Origin: Puffinus mauretanicus
Lineage: Eukaryota; Chordata; Aves; Procellariiformes; Procellariidae
DNA: 64,000 bases
NCBI GenBank assembly: GCA_023333565.1
Contig: JAJKFH010003970.1
Span: forward strand, 310,001-374,000
Direction: 5' to 3'
Position 1 is the first letter of the stretch; each line of letters opens with the position of its first letter. The position numbers and the translations under genes are program-made. This document shows, in pieces, positions 27,001 through 38,957 of this stretch. The notes beneath the pieces were generated by a model, which did not search any database, was not told the origin of the DNA, and saw only the letters and a program-made list of their open reading frames with translations.

Positions 27001-28420
27001 TGCAAAAAAAAGGGCAAGAAGTAGATGCAACTTTGTGGTTCATAGTTTATTTAAAAACACTGCAAGGGGGTCAGTACAAGCAGTCCTAAAATCTTTCTTC
27101 TGGATTAAAGAACCAAAACAAGAACTGGAATATTGCAATTAGCAAAATATACTACATTATTGGCAGAGTTCAATGAATGCAGGTAGTCCACCTGATTTCA
27201 GTGCCTATGTTTTCTGTGGCCAGGATACACGATAAAATAAAGCAAATGGAAACTCCTCTCTATATAATGGAAAATGTTGATAGATTGTTTTTTCTGTAAT
27301 ATTGATTTTTCTGAGCAAAACCTTCTGTAAAAAAACCATCATCTCAAACTCCTTGGCTGCGTACACCAGTCAATGACACTTAGTCCCATTAGTGGGAAAA
27401 TGGACATAACCACCTAGGGAGTCTCTCTTCAAGGGAACAGAAGCTGTTGGAAGACAGGCTGAAAGAGTCTCATCTCTTACTCAAACTAGTTAGAGACTTT
27501 GACCAACTGTGCATTCTGTTTAACCATAGAAAAACTACTCCAAGAGGATGTTCCCATTATGGGGAGTTACACAAAAAATAGCCTCCTTGTGACCAGAACG
27601 CTCGTGAGAGACCTGTAAAATCTCTGGTTTCACAGTTCTTGCCTCCTGGGTCGCTCTGAAATGACCAAATAGTGAACTGAAGAGCAAGATGGCTAATGAT
27701 AAAGTGGTAAGAGTGCAATGGACATGATACAAAATATCTTAAAATACCATGAAATTGGGCTTAACAATAGTTAGTTTGTTAAAAAAACAATGAACTGTAA
27801 AGGAAATTTGAAATGTAAATAACTTTGATTTAGGAAGTAATAAAGACTTGACGGGTTTTGGAGTGTGACCAGTCTGCTGGATCCTTAATGAACATGTGCA
27901 TTCAAGAGCCACTGGGAGCTTTCCACATTGGTATGATGGAGGAAAATATCCCATGATATACGCCTATTGTGTATCAGGTTTTCATGAATCAGAGAGGTTT
28001 CTGCCTGATGAAGGTACACAAGGATAGCTAATGCTAGACTAGCTTGCACTCACCTATTTTGGTAAATAGCATATTTGGAGGAGAAACATCAGAAATTTCT
28101 TAATTCTTCAGAATTACTTCCTAAACAAATGGCATAATTTTTAGGCCCTCTGAACACAACAGAACAGATGTGCAGCTCATTGAAGATCATCCATGCAAAA
28201 AAGTTAGTACACAAGTTCTAGAAGAATGCAAGGTGGTCTTTCAAAAGCTTTTTCCTTTATACTCTAACATGCAACCGAAAGTGGGCACAAGTAGCTGAGA
28301 GCAAGCCTGTTATTCAGTGGAGAAAAGTTTTGAACAAGAAAAGATGAAGCCCACTCCCCAATTGCCTTTCACTCAGGACAAAACAGACTCAACATTGTTT
28401 TTAAGACTTCATAGAGACTA
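21021..28420. other. Intergenic DNA, no gene recognised
   Basis: AT-rich sequence with a purine-rich, slightly GC-richer stretch around 21100-21900. From about 23000 on, the + strand looks A-rich instead of T-rich. Two adjacent minus-strand frames (27535-27732, with a hydrophobic N-terminal stretch, and 27739-27954) lie on the far side of the decayed frame at 28421-29161. They could belong to the same decayed element, but I see no diagnostic motif in them. Confidence 0.5.
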
Positions 28421-29161
28421 CTTGTCAGGACTTGCAGCCAAAATAGCTCCCTTGTTGCTTCTTTTTAGGAAAAAATTGAGATGGGAATGGGTCCCTGAAT
28501 GCAGACATGAGCAGGGTCTAGTCTCAAGCTGGCATCGCTGCTAATTTACCTGGGCATTGAAGTGCCCTTGATTCCAGAGATGGGGATAAGCACAGACAAC
28601 ATCAGTGTACTGCTGCTGCAGGGAAATCAGGCTAAGACATACGCCTGTGGCATATGTCTCCTGAATGTTAGCGGAGGTAGAGAAAACGTACACCATTTCC
28701 TGCAGATTCTGACAGTATCCTGAGCAGGGACTGGCTCTGAATTCTAAGACATACCATCTATCTACAAAAAATACTTATTCTTTGGGGAAAAAATAAACAC
28801 GCAATGGTTCTAAAGATGTATTGCACAAAGGACCTTCAGGCTTGATGATCAAGGACCTACATGTGGAAGCAGTTACCAGTCCTCCTGCAACTTTGGATGG
28901 ATCAGCAACATAAGGTATGCCCCACTGTATATCCATTCCAAAAAACAAGAGGGTCTGAGCTATGAAGAGTTGCCACGTAGGACTGATTTGGGCAAACTGC
29001 TTCATGGCTAGATCAATGTTCCCACCTGCAAGAAGTATACTGGGTTTGGATTCCAGAAATAAGTCTGTTGCATGGGAAATGTGAGCCATCCTATTCAGCA
29101 CAGTTTGTAAAAGTAGCAGCCATCTGTTGGGGTTTATAGAAGGCTGAGAAACACAGGATGT
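28421..29161 (-). pseudogene. Decayed coding frame, possibly an endogenous retrovirus pol (integrase-like) remnant
   Basis: One minus-strand frame runs for 247 codons with only two stops, TAA at 28775-28777 and TAG at 28541-28543; random DNA of this composition would have about ten or more. This is seen directly. The upper part, before the TAA, is 128 codons and contains the string FGMDIQWGIPYVADPSKVAG. By spacing and character this resembles the part of retroviral integrase cores that leads to the catalytic glutamate, as in ERV-L-like elements, but the position where the glutamate is expected reads as another residue. The part after the TAA shows no motif I recognise. No LTRs, primer-binding site or RT motif were found nearby. 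It could instead be a decayed cellular gene. The frame is broken and not functional. Confidence 0.4.
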
Positions 29162-31859
29162 TTACTTTTATTCAGATGTGCAGTGGATGTGCCTTGTATG
29201 AGCAGACTTGTTACAATGCTAATAAAACAACTGGGACATTAAGCTCAAGAGAAAAGCTTGTTTTATGTAGTAAAATTGAACTTGAGCAAGATAGAAAGCA
29301 TTACAAATACACATGCACACACACATATACATAATCATTTCAGTAAAGGTCAGCAGAAAACAGGCCAGACAGAAATTCGGAACAAATACGGCACTAACTT
29401 TGAGGCTAAATTGATTGCTTTCTGAGGTACTTTATGGAAACCAATCCCAAAAGAAATAATCTACAAAAGGTAAGATAAGGAAGGGTCCAGTTTCAAAATA
29501 AACCTACATGGCAAAATTACGAGCTGCAATTAGTTTAGATAAACTCTCTAAAAGGGGATTTTGCATTACTGACAAAACTCAAACATGGGTGCGTACAGTG
29601 TGAATCCAAGACCTCTAAAAATGAGTCAGTGGCATTCCCTTATTATTGACAGTGATCACCAAGACCACGTAAGACACGTGAGACGAAACTGGGCTCAGGT
29701 GTCTTCAATTGCAGGAAAATGTCATACACAATGTGAATAACTTCATGCTACTGTGAATGTTAACCACCAAAGGGAAAAAATTCCCATGAGAGTTCAGAGG
29801 ATGCAAGCAGAATTCTGCAAATGCTGAGAATGAATCCAAGAAGTAACCAAAGATGCAGATGGAGACGCTGGCAAACAGCATTAGCAACAGCTAAGGTTGT
29901 TTTTGCCAACAAAGGAAAAAGTTAAGTATAGTAAATCAAATAAAATTAAACATGTAACAGCAATAGGTGCCCTACTTTTTTCTGCAAATGTCTTTTACCA
30001 TTTTTTTTCCCAGGAGGTAATGAGCATTTTTGTAAATCTCAGTTGAAAGCAGACTACCTTACTTATATTTCTGTCTAATGGCTTGAATAAGCAGATAACA
30101 TTTCAGATGGCAAATATTTTTGCAACTAAAATAAAATAAAGAATTCTGTATACATGGCATTCTGGTTGAAATATCCTGTAGATGGTCACCAGCAGGACCA
30201 ACACTAGATGGTAATTTTCTTGAAGAAACAATTTGAATGGGATGATAGGCAATGGTACCATATGAAAGCTTTGGCATGCGTATTTGTTGTAATTCTGTCA
30301 ATTTGTTAAAAGCAAAGCAGTGAGTCGTAGTGGGGAACAGGAGGCAAGTTAAATTGCTTACATCTATGTATCAAAACAGTTTGCTAAGTGCAACAATACC
30401 AGGAATTACGAAAAAATCTCTAAAGTATATTCACTGTCATATATTAGAATGCTAGCGTGTACCTTCCTATAACATCCCCCCCAAAATAGCTGGATCACAT
30501 TGGGAAAAGGGCAGAGGTGGGTTTCAATGGGTGTGGAATTACATTTGATGGGATCAGAACAGTTTGAATGTTAAGGAATGAAATTCTGTATCAAAAATAG
30601 TGTACTTTGGGAGAAAGTTCAGTAAGTCGGAAAGGATGTTTTATGTGGAAGATGGAGAAAATTTATTTTCATATATTCCAGGATGTGGCTTAAGTAATAT
30701 TTTAAGCTCCTAAACAAAGCTGCAGTGAGTTTTCAAGAAAGGAACCTAAGATCATAATATGAATTTGACCTAGGTATAAATCAGTGAAAAGAAAAAAAAA
30801 TCACATTTTTAAATTGTACTCAGGCAGGCATTGAACAGTGTTGCCCAGGAGTATCTCACACTCCAGCTAAAAGATGGTGATAAAATGTCAAGAACTAAGC
30901 TCTACAAAGATTACAGGACTAAAAAAATTGTCCCAACAGCCCATCATTAAAACCCAGTAACCGCAAGACATCAGAATTATTCTAGGACAAACTTGCAGGG
31001 AAGAGCTTGTTTGAAGAGCTCTCGTTAGCCATTTGTGTACCAAAAGCTCTCAATATTAGAATTTCATTGTCTAGTGTATTTTTGATGGACTTCAACACAT
31101 GAATGCACACCTATAGAATTGCAGTTAGAGATGAATCTGCTCAGAGGTAGGAGCTCACCTAGAAAGACATATTAGAACTAAACATGACTCAGAAGTGCAC
31201 AATTCCGTTAAATATTTATTTATTCAAGATGAGCGAACAGTCTATGTGATCTGATTATTTTTTATCTGTATTTGAGCTGAAATGGCTCAGTTGGGAGCCA
31301 CAATTTCTTTGAATGCACTAAATATAGCTTAAGATTAATTTTCCAGAGGTGTCTGCTGGTGCTGCTTGGTGCCTTAGCAAATCATGGTTTTAACTCCTCC
31401 TTGCATCTTAAAAAGGAAAACCTCAACTCTATTTTTGATCTTCTCTCATTCAAATCTTGGCTATTGATTCTTGCTATAAATTCTTCCGGGACCCACCTGA
31501 CACTGGATAATGTTGAAAATTCTCTCAGTGTGGGGACTGGATAGCATGTCAAAGAAGCCACTCGATAACGATAATATGCCAAATCTTATCATAACATATC
31601 ACAGATTTTATATTGGCTCAAATTCTTCTATATTTACTGAGTTATCGTACCCTAAATCTGGTGTCTAGACTCCTCTATAGAACAGATTTTTAAAGTTGGT
31701 AGTGTTTTTTTATTTAGTGGCAAATAAGCTTCTAAACTCATTAACGTGTTGTATATGTAATGTATGTTGCAATTATGGTAGCCTGTTAAAGTACAAGGAC
31801 AATTTAATCTCCTTGGTGCCCTTGGGCATCTGGTTTTTAAAATTTTATTTGAACCTGTT
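29162..31859. other. Intergenic DNA, A-rich on + strand, no gene recognised
   Basis: No recognised gene. In its first 180 bases the minus frame of the decayed element continues, with more stops. The CA-rich stretch at 29305-29330 is simple sequence. The remaining ORFs are short and without motifs. Confidence 0.5.
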
Positions 31860-32300
31860 CATACCTTTTGCCTCTATAACAGGATGTGAAAGCTTGTAGT
31901 ACTCCATCTTGCCAGATAATGCAAGAACAAATAATACAAAGCAGTTTTGAAAAATAAGTCACTCATTCACCCATCTCCATCCCATCAAAGATCTTGACAG
32001 ACCTCTATCAAATTCAGCCTGAAGTTTTTTCTTCTGAGCTCAAGATCCCCAATTTATTAATCCTCTCCTTGTGCAGGAATTGTACCAAGCCATCTTATTT
32101 CTTGGCTTTCTCTTGTTCTCTTCTAAATACAGTCTATAACAAATTACACAGAATTAAAGATAAGGAAGGATGCATGATAGATTTGTACAGTGGTATAATG
32201 ATGTTTCCTGTTTTATTCACTAGTCCTTTCCTAACCTTAGCATTCTCAGCTCTTTTTGTCATCAAGTACTGGGGAGGCTTTAATGCTATTCCTTCTCAGT
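31860..32300 (-). mobile_element. Old CR1 LINE fragment, antisense
   Basis: The + strand carries, in order, blocks typical of antisense CR1: 'cccatctccatcccatc', 'gatcttgacagacctctatc', 'caaattcagcctgaag', a 'ccaatttattaatcctctcc' block, then 'attcactagtcctttcctaa' and 'ttagcattctcagctctttt'. All are recognisable but diverged. There is no intact ORF and the edges are approximate. It is a second insertion, independent of the 690-900 copy. Confidence 0.6.
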
Positions 32301-34577
32301 GTTTCCTAAAAATCAGTTCTATCAATGTGCTCCTTTAAAGTGAAACATTCTCCTCTCTCCAACTAAATTTTTAAACTTCCAGCACTTGCCCAGAAGAACA
32401 CCATTTTTGTTCTTGTTTCAGTTATCTATTTTTGTGTGGTCTGCTTAGTCAGGAGATTGTTTAGGTGGTTCTTTGCTATTTTCTGTCTAACTCTAATCAA
32501 TTTCTGTCTTTTTCTAGGATTCATAGCTTTTGGATTTCAACTCCAGCTCCTGTCTCATGTGAAGTCCTTTCTTACAAGTAATTTGTAGGGTACCTATAAT
32601 TCCTGTACAGGGTCATGAAAGAACTACAAGCCTCCTTATTCACGTGATTTTCTCAGTGGCGAAATTATCCTATTTGTTTAACCCTGACAGTGGATCTGGG
32701 AAGATTTTAGAAAATGCTCTTATAATCTCTCTTTTCCTGTCCTTCCTATTTCAGCAGTATTCATACAGATTCCTTTCCAGTGCTTCCCTACAGTAACATC
32801 TCTACTGCTGTACCCGCCAGCCAGGGAACAGACAGCAGCGCCGACTGGCTTGCACCCGTACTGCTCATGGCTAACCCCCGCTTAGAGGGGGTGGCTTTGT
32901 TTTGCTCAGTGTGAGGGCACTCCTGCTCATACAGCAGACCCCCAGGAGGATTTGTGTTTAGACCCGTGCCTAACACTCAGCCACTTCTTTCCAAGTACGT
33001 TTGCTCCCGTCTCTTAACAAGTTGTTCAAAGGCTCTGTGGAAGTGCCCTCAGCACCTGTACAGCCCTTCCTCTGCCCAGCTTCGTACCACAAGCTTTGGA
33101 ACCCATTAAGACTTTTATTTTAAACTTACTTAAGTGCTTTAAGACTTCCCCTGATGTTAAGCATTCCCTACAATGCTGAGCTGAGCTACAGAAGAACACT
33201 TTCATTTGCCATAATTTGAAAACTTTGAATTTGAAAGTATCTAATAGGTTAAAGCTGTACCATGAGATAAAGAAGATAAAGCAAGTTGAAAAAAATACAA
33301 CACGAATACTTGCTTGTTCTCTTTTATAACAAAGAGAACAAGATATCTCTATCTCAGCCTACTCCGTCCTCAGGGTCTCTGTACATGGGGAAAAATCTCA
33401 AGTGTTTTATCAACTGCTGCTGTAACCATGAGAGATGCACCAGGCTTGGGAGGGAGCTGGTAGGTACTTCACTGGAGATGTGGGAAGTGCTACGAGAGCA
33501 GCAGTTCATACACTTAAAGCACTGCTGGACACATTAACCAGACACCCTAACCAGACACTGGTATTTCACTCGTTTTATTTGTTCGTTTTGGGGTGTAGTG
33601 ATGTAGGAAGCTGGGCCGCAGTAGAAGGCGTTCATCTGAAGAGGATGGCTTTATACCGGGAGATCATAACAGCATATACATTGGCTTATAATGCATTAAA
33701 TGCAGTGATAACTGAAACGAGGAGACTTGATCACAAAGCGAAGAAACGGAAGCAGACCTCATTTCACCTGGGATTCAGACATACCCCAGTGGCACAGGGG
33801 ACCACGTAACACATGGGCAGGTGCTTCCAGGCGTAGTTTCAGGCACCAGAGGCAGCCCCATGGGTGGCTACCCTGGGAGAAAAGGGGGGAACGCTGGAAC
33901 CTTCAGAGGCAGTTGGGGAGTGACAGTTGGAGAGAGGAGGTTGGCTGAGGAACACGCCGCAAAGCCCGAAGAAGGCACAGGAAAACAGGCAGCGAACAGA
34001 AGTTAACAAAAAATTCAGAAGACTAGGCTTAAAGGAACGCCCGGGGCCTGAAGGCAAGTTAAGACGCTGGGGGAGGGGAACAAAATAAGAACAAAAAAGT
34101 GAATTGGGGAATAAGTGAAAGCAGTGTTGCGCTAGGAGGAGGCAGCTAGCCAGCTGCAGAGGCGAGCAAGCTCCTACTTATCTTGCCACATTGACTACAG
34201 AAACAGACTTCAAATGACGCAGTGTCTATAAACAGAGAGGAAGAATTAGTTCCCATTTGGGTAGTTGTGTCTATGACCCTAAAATCCTTACCCCACACAT
34301 GCATCAGGAATTCAGTTCCTGAGGGCACTGACAGTGTTATCGCATAGCTGATACAAGGAGGAGTGGCAGGCAAAAAGTAATAAGCACTTGCTTATTATTA
34401 TAGAAACTTGGTACTGCAATTATAAATGTTGCCCACAAGTTGGACATACCATTCCTCCCCAAAATGTAAAACATATGAATCAGAAGTGAACTGCAGGGTA
34501 AGCAGACGAAATAGAATGTTTTTTCATTACACGAGTTCGATTCAAAAGTAAACAAAAAATCAGATTGTGCTGTTTCA
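32301..34577. other. Intergenic DNA, no gene recognised
   Basis: A 124-codon + frame at 33435-33809 overlaps other open frames in a locally GC-richer stretch (33400-34100). It shows no domain, no splice context and no start context worth noting. Nothing else is recognised. Confidence 0.5.
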
Positions 34578-34875
34578 ATCAAATTGATGGAGCAGGACAG
34601 TTGCTTTGATGCGGTATTCCACTGTGTTCATTTTTGTTAAAAGATGTATCAGAAAAGCCTTGTTCGCATGCTGATTTGTCTCTTCAAACAGCGCTGCTGC
34701 TTCCTCCATAACGCTTTCTCTTTCTGGTCTTTTTCCTGCTGGTCTGAATAATTAGTTCTCTGGGGAGATCAAGTCTTTTCTTGCTTACTAGTATTGGAAT
34801 AGGGAATATCTGAACTAATCCCATGGTACCCATGAAAATGCTCCTTTTGACATATAGGAGATCCTTTATGGAGCA
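34578..34875 (-). other. Two overlapping open frames, identity unknown
   Basis: On the minus strand one frame is open for 63 codons (34687-34875, stop TGA at 34684-34686). It ends in a strongly basic stretch (SRKKTRKRKRYGG). A second frame is open for 58 codons (34578-34751, stop TGA at 34575-34577). It contains an ATG followed by an acidic, helix-like MEEAAALFEETNQ. I do not recognise either one. They may be the exon of an unknown gene, an old retrocopy, or chance openness caused by purine-rich codons. The feature marks the region, not a claimed gene. Confidence 0.2.
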
Positions 34876-35753
34876 TTATGTGACCCTTACTGTAGACAAA
34901 CACACGTCAGATGTGCTACGTGAAACATTTACAAGCTCCAGCTAGACCCATTTATGTTTATCACTCAATGGAGCAGGACTTCCACAGTGATATCTACATA
35001 GCAATCCTGTTTGATAAGCTGCTATGTAAAGAGCAGAATGCCAATGTGGATGCAAGCTCTGTATTCCTGCCTGGGTGGCCATAACAGATGGTCTATAGTG
35101 GAACTTCAGTCACACAAAAAAACGTGAAGTGGCACAAATCTGAGTCACTGGTACAAAATCTCTGTTTTGGAGCACTCTTGACTGCTGTTCTGACTGTTCA
35201 GGTGCTAAAAAGGACAGTGCCTAACCGGTGAGGAGCTGGCCCTGAAAATTCCTTTTTAACGTATTTTTAAAAATCCCTTTTGAGGGTCAATAAGGCAGTA
35301 TAACTTTTAAAAAGGATAGGCTTGTCTTTTGTCTTTGATAGCAGTGGAGTAACACTGATCAGAAGAACTTATTATTGCTCGTAGATCTTCAGGAAGGGCT
35401 GCAGGTATTGAATGTGTGCGTATTTTTATATATATGCGTACACACTTGTATGTGAGATATTGGTCATGTGAACTTTATCCGATGACAGTTAACTTTTATT
35501 CTTGCACATTGTTATTATATATATTTACACAAACACATATATAAATATATACAGATACACATCTATGTAAAACACCTGCAGTACTTATTTCTTCTCCATC
35601 TCTGCTTGGGATTCATGTAATCATTTTTAAAGTAGCAATTTTTACAAAATACAGACTAAACAGAGAATAGGAGAAGGACAAGTAACAGTGACCCTTTGAA
35701 ATACTAGCAGTTTTACATTCATATCTTCATTGTGGTCTTAAATCTCCTCACAG

Positions 35754-35851
35754 ATGGAGACTTTACAGACCAAAGTAGAAAAAAGAAAGCAACCTGGAAA
35801 TAAAAGGGAAGCCAACTTTGTAAACTCTGCTGGCCAAGTGATAAAGAAAAG
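35754..35851 (+). other. Exon-like segment with ATG and strong splice sites, candidate unannotated exon
   Basis: The segment is preceded by 'ggtcttaaatctcctcacag' and followed by 'gtaaga' at 35852-35857, a near-consensus donor. The 98 bases start with ATG and are open in only one of three frames, for 32 codons plus two bases; the reading begins METLQTKVEKRK and is lysine-rich. Spliced to PPP2R5E exon 2 (42093) the reading frame would join exactly, adding 35 residues in front of the usual start. The ATG is the first base of the exon, so any start context would depend on an upstream exon. I do not recognise the peptide. It could be an exon of a lncRNA, an alternative upstream PPP2R5E exon, or chance. 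Confidence 0.3.
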
Positions 35852-38049
35852 GTAAGATTTCTGTTTATTCACTGTTAAAGCCTGTATTTTTCTTGAATTG
35901 TTACCACACAAACATCACCTGATATAAAACACATCATAAAAATGCTTTACACAATCAAAATGGACAAAACATACCACATGATGCATTTTTCATATAAGAA
36001 ACTAGCCGAATGCATTATTTACCAGCTTGTTCAGCTATACTGAAGAACTAATTCTATAGCTATTATACAAAGACAGAATGAAAAGTAAAAAACTCTGTGT
36101 GCACACCATAGTGGACCTGCACAGCAGTCTTGATTTTTATCTCTTCAATGGCAGTTATTTTAATAAATACCCACATCACATGCTTCAGTTTCAGATTTTC
36201 AGTGTTTTACAAAGATGGATTTCATTTCATACTGCAAAGACCAAAGTACAACCATGTAAAATGACATGCTCAACTTCACCTAAAAAGCCAGTCTAGCCAT
36301 CAGATTGTGGTAGAACTTCCCTTTTGCAGAGTATGCCATCAATAACTTTATGAGCTGCTCATTGCACTGTTCAGTCCAGACCAAAAGCAGACACAGGACA
36401 GTGAATAAATCTGAGAATTAAAGTATGTCACTGACAAACACAACTAACAGAATTAAGTACATGTAACAAAGCAAGACGTGCATCTGCAGGTTCTGTCCCT
36501 CACTGATGGAGGCAACAGGAAGTTATGGTGTTTTTGCCAGATTTTACCTTATATTGGTATAAAACCCCCCTGACCTACATTCTTTGTTATCAACCCTTGC
36601 TTGCATTTAGATTATTTTAGCTGGTTTGGTTTAAGTCAATGTAAACTTTTAAATATTTACAAATATGTACAAATCTCTCTTCTAAGTTTAGAGTTACACA
36701 ACCATTCTGTAACCATGTCACGGTTCAATCTTAGTTAAGTTTTGTTTTTTAAATACAATTCTTGCAAGAAATGCAATCGGTTTATAAAGCATGACAAATT
36801 TTACAGTCTTCTGACTTAAAATCATGTGGAATTTTATTTTAAAAGATGTCTTCACTGCTTGATTGTCCAACTGTCCAGCAATAAAAATGAAGGGATAGCA
36901 TTAGGGCTGTTGCAGTAAATCATTTCTCAAGTAGCATTACTGTCTACTTGAGAGAGAAATAACTGGCTTGGTAGGTCAGCAGAAATGGATGCGGGGGTAA
37001 AACAGGTCAGCAAAATTGTGAATAGATCATACTGACTCAAAAGTATTTGTATTGGCACATGTAAACAGGAATGTAGTCTGTGACAGGCATGACAGCAGAT
37101 GCTGGCGTTGTTGAGGCCTTAACTGTAGTACTGTGTCCAGTCTTGGGTGCTGCAGTTCAAAAAAGATGTGAATGATTTTGAGACAACACAGGGAGACGAA
37201 ATAAGCATCCTGAGAGGATTAAAACTGTGACACACAAGAAAGGATTGAAATGAAGTAGAATTGCTTAGTCTATAGGTAGAAAAATTTAGGGGAGACATAT
37301 TTCTTAAGGTATGCAAGAGGCATACTGAGAGACGAGAGGCAAAACTGTTCACGTCCATTACAGTTATACTTCAGTAGCAGTGAGCTTTTATTTTAACTAG
37401 TGTTCCAGGTTCCTTAATGTGCCAGGGAATGAGCTGGGCCAGGGAACTTACCTGGCTGAAAATTAGCAATTTTGAAAGTAGTTTCACAACAGCTTAAATC
37501 ACTCTGAATCGAGTCTGTCACAGTCCCACCTCCATTATGCCAACATTGGTACTCACACACCTGGAGAGTAAGCTGAGTCAAGAAGCTGAGCGGAACAAAA
37601 ACTAGGTATCCTTTGTAGGATTAGTAATGTTCAGAGGGCTCAGGCACACACTACCTACACAAACAGGGGGGACGTGACTGACCCATCAAAGCAAACCGCT
37701 CTCAAATCATCCTTTGAGCCCATTTCCTAAAAAAATTAATGTACCTCAAAGGGTTTTGGTCCTATCAACACAGGAGGACTGCTGTTCATACGAGTAAATT
37801 TTTTTTTCCTGTCAGAAATACAGGGGAAACAGTGGAGAGTATTTTCAAACATAATAGACATTAACACCATTAGTTGTATTTTGGGGGAAAAAAAAACCAA
37901 CCACCAAACACGAAACCATCAGGTAAATAAATTTAAACAAGATTTACGATATTTAACAATAGTATTTACAAGCACTCGTTGTGCTGGCCGCCATACATAT
38001 AAATACACTTAAAAAAAAAAAAAGCAAAATGATTCAGACAACAATCATA
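35852..38049. other. Intergenic DNA upstream of the PPP2R5E CpG island
   Basis: AT-rich DNA with no coding exon recognised. It holds an old sense-strand CR1 piece (37115-37360) and an A13 tract (38011-38023) at the edge of the CpG island. Confidence 0.5.
37115..37360 (+). mobile_element. Old CR1 LINE fragment, sense
   Basis: 'agtactgtgtccagtcttgg' followed by 'gtgctgcagttcaa' is the CR1 block that encodes the end of the reverse transcriptase ORF. It is followed by diverged versions of the 'gaaaggattgaaa' and 'gcttagtctataggtagaaa' blocks and ends near 'gagacgagaggcaa'. Orientation is opposite to the other old CR1 copies here. It is degenerate, and a 79-codon minus-strand ORF across it is a shadow. 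Confidence 0.65.
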
Positions 38050-38567
38050 CACTGGCTAAAGAAACCCAAGGGTGAGGGGCGCAGGGCTGCAGAAACCCTG
38101 TCGCCGAGAAGTAAGCCACTGCTTCCCGGCTCTCTTTACGGAGCACAGCAAGGAAACGGCGGGCCGTGCCTGAAGCGGTTCGGTCCCTCCGGCGGCCCCG
38201 CGGTCTCTCGCACAGCCAGGCCGGCCCCAGGGCCCCACGGCGAGCCGGAGGGAGGCCCCTCCCGCCCACAGCCCTCCCTGGGAAGGAGGGTCTGGGCCCC
38301 CCTAAGAGGGCCCGGTGCGGCGGGACAGGGACTGTACCTCAGCAGTAGCAGGGTTTTCCCTCAGCATTGCCGGGTTTTTTACCTCAGCCGACGGGCCTCG
38401 CTCTCGGCGGCGGCCGGCGCTCGTCCGCCTCCCCCCCGGCCCGCAGAGGGACGAGAAGGGCGATGGCGATGACGAGCCGCTCACCGCTGCGCGCCGCCCC
38501 GGCCAGCACCGCCTCCTCCTCCGGCAGCGCTCCCCTTTCCCGGCTGTCCCGGCGGCGGCGGCGGGCG

Positions 38568-38641
38568 CCAATGAGGCGGCGCGTCCCGGCGGCAGGCTCC
38601 AGTGGGCGGGCGCGGGGGGCGGGCCGCGGGCCGGGGGGCGG
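38568..38641 (+). promoter_or_regulatory. PPP2R5E: PPP2R5E core promoter elements: CCAAT box and GC boxes
   Basis: CCAAT at 38568-38572 is followed by GC boxes at 38602-38610 (gtgggcggg), 38615-38623 (gggggcggg) and 38634-38641 (gggggcgg). This NF-Y plus Sp1-type arrangement, with no TATA box, fits dispersed initiation in the following 100 or so bases. The TSS itself cannot be read from the sequence. Confidence 0.6.
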
Positions 38642-38658
38642 TGGCAGCACGCTCGGTT

Positions 38659-38690
38659 GTGAGTGAGTGAGTGAGTGTGTGTGAGTGAGT
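38659..38690 (+). repeat. (GTGA)n repeat made of overlapping GTGAGT donor motifs
   Basis: The tract contains six GTGAGT hexamers starting at 38659, 38663, 38667, 38671, 38681 and 38685. GTGAGT is a strong 5' splice-site core. The tract lies between the GC boxes and the first upstream ATG, so whether it is transcribed depends on the unknown TSS. Confidence 0.8.
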
Positions 38691-38693
38691 GCC

Positions 38694-38711
38694 ATGGCCG
38701 GAGCCCGCTGA
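38694..38711 (+). promoter_or_regulatory. Upstream ORF, five codons, strong start context
   Basis: GCCATGG is an optimal initiation context. The ORF reads MAGAR and stops at TGA (38709-38711). If the TSS is upstream of it, this uORF would be the first start met by scanning ribosomes. That is inference from sequence only. Confidence 0.4.
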
Positions 38712-38957
38712 GAGTGACAATAGGAGCGAGCCGGAGCGCGACCCCGACGCCCACCGGGACCCCCCCTCTCACCTGAGCCGGCCGCCGGTGGAAGAGGCCT
38801 TCCCTCCCCTCGCAGCACCGCCGCGCCGCCCGCCCGGCCTGCCCCCCCCTGGCCGCCCGCACCGCGCCCGCCGCTCCCCCTCGGCTCGGCCCGCACTCGG
38901 CTCCCCCCGCGCCCCCCCCCCGCCTCCTCAGGGCCCCTCCGCAGGGCTCCGCCGGGA

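Noticed and set aside
28317..28544. A + strand frame whose translation faintly resembles the reverse-transcriptase connection region of a retroelement
   Set aside because: It overlaps the much longer, better supported minus-strand frame at 28421-29161, lacks the polymerase motif, and would need the opposite orientation.
33435..33809. 124-codon + strand ORF in the intergenic region
   Set aside because: No domain or splice context; it overlaps other equally open frames in a locally GC-richer stretch.
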